Of a stretch of 64,000 nt of DNA, positions 59,399 to 64,000 are shown piece by piece. This DNA comes from Tipula vernalis (lineage: Eukaryota; Arthropoda; Insecta; Diptera; Tipulidae). The translations under genes and the position numbers were made by a program. The stretch's first letter is position 1, and each line of letters begins with the position of its first letter. Location: NCBI GenBank assembly GCA_958295665.1, contig OY282560.1, positions 194,241,011 through 194,305,010 on the forward strand, in the 5' to 3' direction. The notes beneath the pieces are model-generated. The model had not been told where the DNA came from. It saw nothing but the letters and a program-made list of their open reading frames with translations, and searched no databases.

Positions 59399-59825
59399 GG
59401 TGGTACGGTGGGAAGTTGCTCGGGGGATTCAAGTTAGCACTTGCGGCCAGCTCCGTAACTTGCAACTTCCACAAGTGCTCGTGTTACCTCTACGTGGTAA
59501 CCGCTGGTAACTAGATTTCTGATTCTTTGGCTTCTAGGCTAAAACACAACGCTAATGTAGTCAACCTTAAACAAATCGCTGGGCTGGGTTAATGTGTTAA
59601 TCCTACCGTGCCGATAATCGACCAGACTGGGGGCCCAGCTTAAAACTAGCTCAGTCGCTAACGGTGGATACTTGGCGTCGTTCGGATTAAGTAGCCTTAT
59701 CTGTGTATTGCGGATCTCTGCACAGATGTACATTTCTTTCTCCGCTACTCGTGCGATCAATCATGGATCCAAACAAAAACACACAACAACAAAAATAGTC
59801 CGGCTCTATAAAATATCCGGAAAAT

Positions 59826-60390
59826 GTGGACAACGAGACTCGGGTCTTTAGGCCTGCCTCAGAAGAGACAGATGTCGTCTTGATCCAGGAACCTTGGGTC
59901 ACTGGAGACCGGGTACTTAGGCTAAAGACTCCCTATTATGCGGTCAGCATTGAGGTCGATAAACGAAACCTCTGGCTAGTATCACCTTACCTAGCTTATG
60001 ATGAAATTGATACTTCACCAATCATTCTAGGTAATCTAATCTTGGAGGCTCAGAAGTGCAAGGTTGGAGTCATTCTTGGGAGTGATGCAAATGCCCATCA
60101 CACGATCTGGGGAAATACAGACACAAATGAACGAGGTGAGTTACTCCTTGATTACATTTTAAGTACTAACCTTCATATATGTAACATAGACAATAAGCCG
60201 ATCTTTATAACTAGTAATAGACAGGAGGTATTGGATACTACTCTTGTCTCAAGCTTTTTGACGATTAGTTTATTAAACTGGAGAGTGTCGGAGGACCACT
60301 ACTTTTCTGATCATTGTTATCTTCAATTTGAAATGGACTTGACTTCTCCAAAAAGTCCAATCTACAGAAATAGGAGGAAAACCAACTGGG
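59826..60390 (+). pseudogene. LINE endonuclease domain
   Basis: The open frame 59826-60638 reads EETDVVLIQEPWVTGDRV, then GVILGSDANAHHTIWGNTDT (the catalytic SDxNAHH block), NERGELLLDYILSTNLHIC, FITSNRQEVLDTTLVS and DHYFSDHCYLQFEM (final SDH block). This is the APE-type endonuclease, in the form found in LOA/R1/I-group LINEs. The key residues GSDANAHH and SDH are kept. The first 20-30 residues, including the catalytic Asn and part of the Glu region, look missing or displaced (QEPW is present). After about 60390 the frame shifts. Confidence 0.88.
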
Positions 60391-60399
60391 TACCTTTAA

Positions 60400-62130
60400 A
60401 ACTATTCTGGGTAATTCACTACCAGTTCCGGTGCCAAAACCTTCAAAAACTGGGCAAGAGCTCGATGGCTTGGTGGACGAGTTGTCCAGCGCTTTTAATG
60501 AAGCGATACTGGAATCTAGTCCTCTTAGCAGGCCTAGTGGTAAATCTCGGCCATCCTGGTGGTCCAAGGAGATTCAACAAACATGTCGAAAATGCAAAAG
60601 ACTCTTCAAAGCAGCACGGAAAACAAAATCTGCTGTAGACTGGGACTCCTATAAGGAAGTCCTCAAAATTTACAAATATCTATTGAGAAGTGCCAAGAAC
60701 AGCTCTGGGAGACTATACTGTGGCAAAATTCAGTAGTCTTCGGAGATGTCTAGGCTACTCAAAGTACTAGCAACTGGTCCTCCCATCCCAAGTTATCTTT
60801 AACGATCGGATCGGATATGGACCACTAACAGTGCGGAATCGCTGGAACTTTTGATGGACACTCATTTTCCTGTTTGTTCCGAATCTGTACCTAGCACATC
60901 AGTAAGTAAAAAGCCAAGTAGCCTCATAGGCCAAACTATTAGCAAAAAAAGATCCTGTGGGCGATAAACAGTTTTAAACCATAGGTATATGTCGCCTGGA
61001 CTCGATGGTATCATCCCTGCGGATATTCAACAAACTACGGATCTAACAATTTCCTGGTTAGAGGTAATTTCCAAAGGCAGCCTAGAACTATGTCACATTC
61101 CTAGTAAATGGACAGTCGTGAAGGTTGTTTTCATACCTAAGGCGGGGAAACGCTCACACTGCAATCCCAAAGACCTTAGACCGATTAGCTTGTCTTCCTT
61201 CCATTTTAAAACACTGTAAAGACAAATAGAAGCTCATATTAGAGGCACGATTGTGTTGGAAAACCTGTTTAAATCTCGACATGCCTATTGCAAGGGGAGA
61301 TCTGTAGAGACTGCTCTTCATTCTCTTGTATTTTTCATTGATTTGAATATAGAGACAACGCAATGGTAACCTTCTTGGATATTGAGGGGGCCTTTAACAA
61401 TGTGCTTCTAGGGGCTATAACTCGGGCACTTTCAGATCTGGGAGTGGTGGATGGATAGATCAGATGCTAAGATGCAGAATCATAAATGCAAGTTTTGGGG
61501 AATCCTCCGTCAGAAAATTTGCAAGCAGAGGTACGCCACAGGGTGGCGTACTGTCCCCCCTACTTTGAAACTTGGTCATAAATGACTTGTTGCTGAGACT
61601 GGAGGACTGTGGCTTCAAGGTGGTTGCCTATGCGGATGATGTTGCTATTAGTGTTCGTGGTAAATATCCCGGAACCCTTAGTAAGCTTATGCAAAATGCC
61701 CTGGGCACTCTTTCATTATGGGTCAATGGCTGTGGATTGAATGTGAACCCACACAAAATCGAATTGGTTCTCTTCTTTAAAAAATATTAACTTCCTCAAA
61801 TTGATCCTCCTACTTTATTTGGGTTCAGCTTGACTTTTACAGTTAAAGCAAAGTTTCTGGGTTTCGTTTTGGATAGCAAATTATATTGGAAACCCAATAT
61901 TCTGGAAAGGATAAAGAAAGCTTCGGTAGCGCTATACTCTTGCAATAATTCTATTGGGAAAGGATGGATGCTGGAGCCCCGCATCGTACATTGGTTTTAT
62001 ACCACAGTAGTCAGACCCATACTCTTGTATGGGGTAATAGTCTGGTGGCCTGCTCTGGACAAACCTTACAACCAAAAGCTGTTGACAAAAGTTCAGAGAA
62101 CAATCTCTCTGTGAATTAGTGGTGCACTGA
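60400..62130 (+). pseudogene. LINE reverse transcriptase domain
   Basis: Fragments in order: KPSKTGQELDGLVDELSSAF and KSRPSWWSKEIQQTC (60431-60736, pre-RT), MSPGLDGIIPADIQQTTD and HIPSKWTVVKVVFIPKAGK, PKDLRPISLSSFHFKTL (60989-61219), LENLFKSRHAYCKGRSVETAL, MVTFLDIEGAFNN (about 61375), GTPQGGVLSPLL (about 61540), VVAYADDVAI with YADD at 61629-61640, and FLGFVLDSKLYWKPNI, TVVRPILLYGVIVWWPAL to 62115. All catalytic Asp residues are present. It is broken by several stops and frameshifts (e.g. 61219, 61366, 61460, 61790). Confidence 0.9.
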
Positions 62131-62389
62131 GGAGCACATCCACTCAGGCACTAGAGACTCTGCTATTTTTGACTCCCCTAGATATCTTGTGGAAACAGTT
62201 GGCAGCTTGTACTGCCATACGGCTGAAATCCATCTTAATGTGAACATGCAATATTATAGGGCACTCATCCATTTAGTGCAACAAACAAATTCCCAAGACC
62301 ACCGACTATACTGTCCCGTCACTATCTTTTGACACAAAGTTCCGGACTAGGATCCCATCCAGGGAGGACTGGATGATGGGTGCAGTTTT

Positions 62390-63240
62390 GAAAGCAGGAG
62401 TTATAAACTTCTTTACTGATGTTTCAAAACGGGACGAGAAATTCGGGACTGGAGTGTTCTGCGAGGAACTTCTGTTAATTCTCCTTCCGTCTCCCCGACT
62501 ACTGTAGCATTTTTCAAGCTGAAGTATTAACTGATATAATGGAAGTCGTAGACTGATAGAGGTATAATGTAATATCAGGTTGTGATATTCGCATATAGGT
62601 ATACGGACATTCAGGCTGCCATTAAAGCGCTTCAATAACACCTCCTCACATCGAAAGTAGTCCAGAACTGTCTCTCATCTCTTAACGAGATTGCAGATCA
62701 GTTCAACATTCACATTTTATGGGTGCCAGGACATTTCATAAGTATAGGGAATATAAACGCCGATGAACTGGCTCGACGTGGTACAACGGACCACTTCTCA
62801 GAAAGCAAAAAGGAGATTGAAATGCCTCTTGCGGTATGCAAACTGCTGCATCAGGAAGAAGCTAGCAAGTTGACGAATGACAGATGGTCAAGTATCACCT
62901 CTTGCGTAATAACTCGGCAGGTCTGGCCAAAGTTGGACTTGGCGAGATCCAAACAGCTGATCTTACTTCAGCGAAGTCAGATCAGTGTCGTTGTTGGAGT
63001 GATTACGGGGCACTGTCTCATAGGGAGGCATGCGAGTAGACTTGATGGAAAAGACTTGATCTTCTTTGCTTCTGCCCTCGTCTGGCACGAAACAGACTAA
63101 AGTTTCTAGGGGCACCCCTCTTCAAAAACCTGACGGACATCTGTAGGATGGACGTCAGGAGTATCCAGCTCTTTGTTAACAGCTCAAAATGGTTCCAATG
63201 AGTTGGAGGAAACAATTATTCGTAGTATGGCTACGGACCA
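62390..63240 (+). pseudogene. LINE RNase H domain and C-terminus
   Basis: FFTDVSKRDEKFGTGVFCEE at about 62410 matches the first RNase H block (FTDGSK, with Gly changed to Val). DIQAAIKALQ at about 62607 matches SDSQAAIKAL. The frame 62723-63100 continues with LWVPGHFISIGNINADELAR (final Asp kept), then SQISVVVGVITGHCLIGRHA, the C-terminal Leu/His block that normally precedes a CxxC..H zinc finger. Stops near 62508 and 62637 and a frameshift near 63050 break it. Confidence 0.85.
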
Positions 63241-63292
63241 ATTTGTGTCTATGCCTGGTCCTAGTGGATCGCCACCCAAACCTAACCTAACC

Positions 63293-63440
63293 TAATCAAA
63301 TCTTACTAATTTTAAATCAAAGTAGACTCCTTAAGCTAACTAGTGCCCTATGTCACATTTGGGGAAAGACTCTGTGATTTGGACAATCTTCCGAACAGCA
63401 AACCTCTACGATCCATACGACACAAAAAAAATGTCAACAA
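63293..63440. repeat. Continuation of the inverted repeat unit after the LINE
   Basis: Reverse complement of the unit near 58690-58830, resuming exactly after the LINE with atcaaatcttactaatttta. Confidence 0.8.
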
Positions 63441-64000
63441 TTTTCTAAAAGTGACAAAAAGTTTGTTTTGGCACTTTTGCACTCAAGACAGAAGAGACAG
63501 AGCAAATTTGACACCGGGGTCCTATTTAATGTTCCAAAATTTACGGAAAACCATTTAGTGAGTATAAAAAAATACAAAAAAAATCTTTCTGTATTAACAA
63601 GTTCTCAGTCTCATAAGTTCTCATTATACATAATCAAAGAATTGCATAGGCACGCATTACTTGTATTACTACTCATTTTATAACTTCACGATCTGCCGAT
63701 TCTTATAATTCTAATGTTTTTGTTGTCTTAGATTTTGGTACGCTAAATAAAATCCCGTTGTTAAATTTGTCCTAACTCTTTTTGTTCCTGAATAATTTCA
63801 AGTGGAAAAGTTCTAAAAACACGCTGTTTGACAATTTAGGTTAGAATATCTCAAAAACCTAACGTAACAGGGTGGTTCTGTGGCAAGATTCGGATTCAGC
63901 TCGAAAAATTACTTGTGGAAGCGACTGTTCATAAAGAAGAAAAAAATCCATGCTGGCATGTGTTATGAATAAATCTTAAATTTCCTAGAACAAATCGCAT
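63441..64000. other. Unique DNA, no gene seen
   Basis: No recognisable coding, repeat or transposon feature. Confidence 0.45.

Larger units (their letters stand above)
59399..63292 (+). mobile_element. LOA/I-like LINE with 12-bp target duplication
   Basis: TAATCAAATCTT occurs directly before (59387-59398) and at the end (63293-63304), splitting the inverted repeat unit. The 3' end is a CCTAA repeat (accaaacctaacctaacc) rather than poly-A. The order of domains is endonuclease, RT, RNase H. A short 5' region (59399-59825) includes an ATG at 59763 with only 11 codons, then the endonuclease starts part-way, so ORF1 and the first part of ORF2 appear deleted. The element is dead but fairly young, judged by its clear target duplication. 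Confidence 0.9.

Noticed and set aside
1..64000. Prokaryotic operons, CRISPR arrays, rRNA or tRNA genes
   Set aside because: None seen; the regular repeats present are satellites or transposon ends, not spaced short palindromic repeats.

Overview
The window looks like intronic DNA of an insect, possibly a fly; I cannot name the species. It is strongly AT-rich, has short GT-AG introns with pyrimidine-rich acceptors, and carries an insect-type transposon load: mariner, Tc1, piggyBac, hAT, Helitron, BEL/Pao, Ty3/gypsy, Jockey-like and LOA/I-like elements. There is no bacterial gene organisation, rRNA, tRNA or CRISPR array.

The host gene: two short exons on the minus strand, at 54299-54407 (109 nt, opening on an ATG directly after a splice acceptor) and 494-531 (38 nt), have good acceptors and donors and join in phase (phase 1 to phase 1). 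If the join is real, 532-54298 is a single intron of about 53.8 kb and nearly everything else here sits inside it. The joined peptide is 49 residues and I do not recognise it.

Layout. 2.6-5.4 kb: mariner remnant, LTR-like repeat pair and an unrecognised two-exon ORF. 8.0-11.8 kb: decayed Helitron with Rep and helicase parts and a hairpin MITE inside the helicase. 12.3-12.9 kb: 107-bp tandem array. 15.25-16.82 kb: large palindrome containing two copies of a TIR element. 17.5-19.4 kb: Jockey endonuclease fragment and a retroviral-type gag with a zinc knuckle. 20.43-23.70 kb: nearly intact hAT element with a perfect 8-bp target duplication, three exons, one premature stop, and tips packed with TATCGATA sites. 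24.1-28.3 kb: degenerate large repeats. 29.7-30.6 kb: BEL/Pao pol (minus). 30.8-32.0 kb: gypsy RT and integrase remnants. 34.35-37.46 kb: mariner split by another TIR element that encodes a C48/ULP1-like cysteine protease. 37.6-39.0 kb: two Tc1 fragments head to head. 39.4-41.8 kb: unclear retroelement fragments and a 145-bp tandem array. 42.4-42.8 kb: Jockey RT fragment. 44.7-46.1 kb: piggyBac transposase remnant. 46.3-52.1 kb: AT-rich satellite of about 60 bp period, holding a 224-bp MITE and a minus-strand LINE RT. Beyond the ATG exon: BEL/Pao gag-pol remnant (56.2-58.5 kb, minus) and a LOA/I-like LINE (59.4-63.3 kb) with a 12-bp target duplication, inserted in a local inverted repeat array.

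Most elements are dead through stops, frameshifts and lost catalytic residues. The hAT is the least damaged. Nested insertions (MITE in Helitron, protease element in mariner, hAT in a tandem repeat, MITE and LINE in satellite, LINE in repeat array) give a relative order of arrival.
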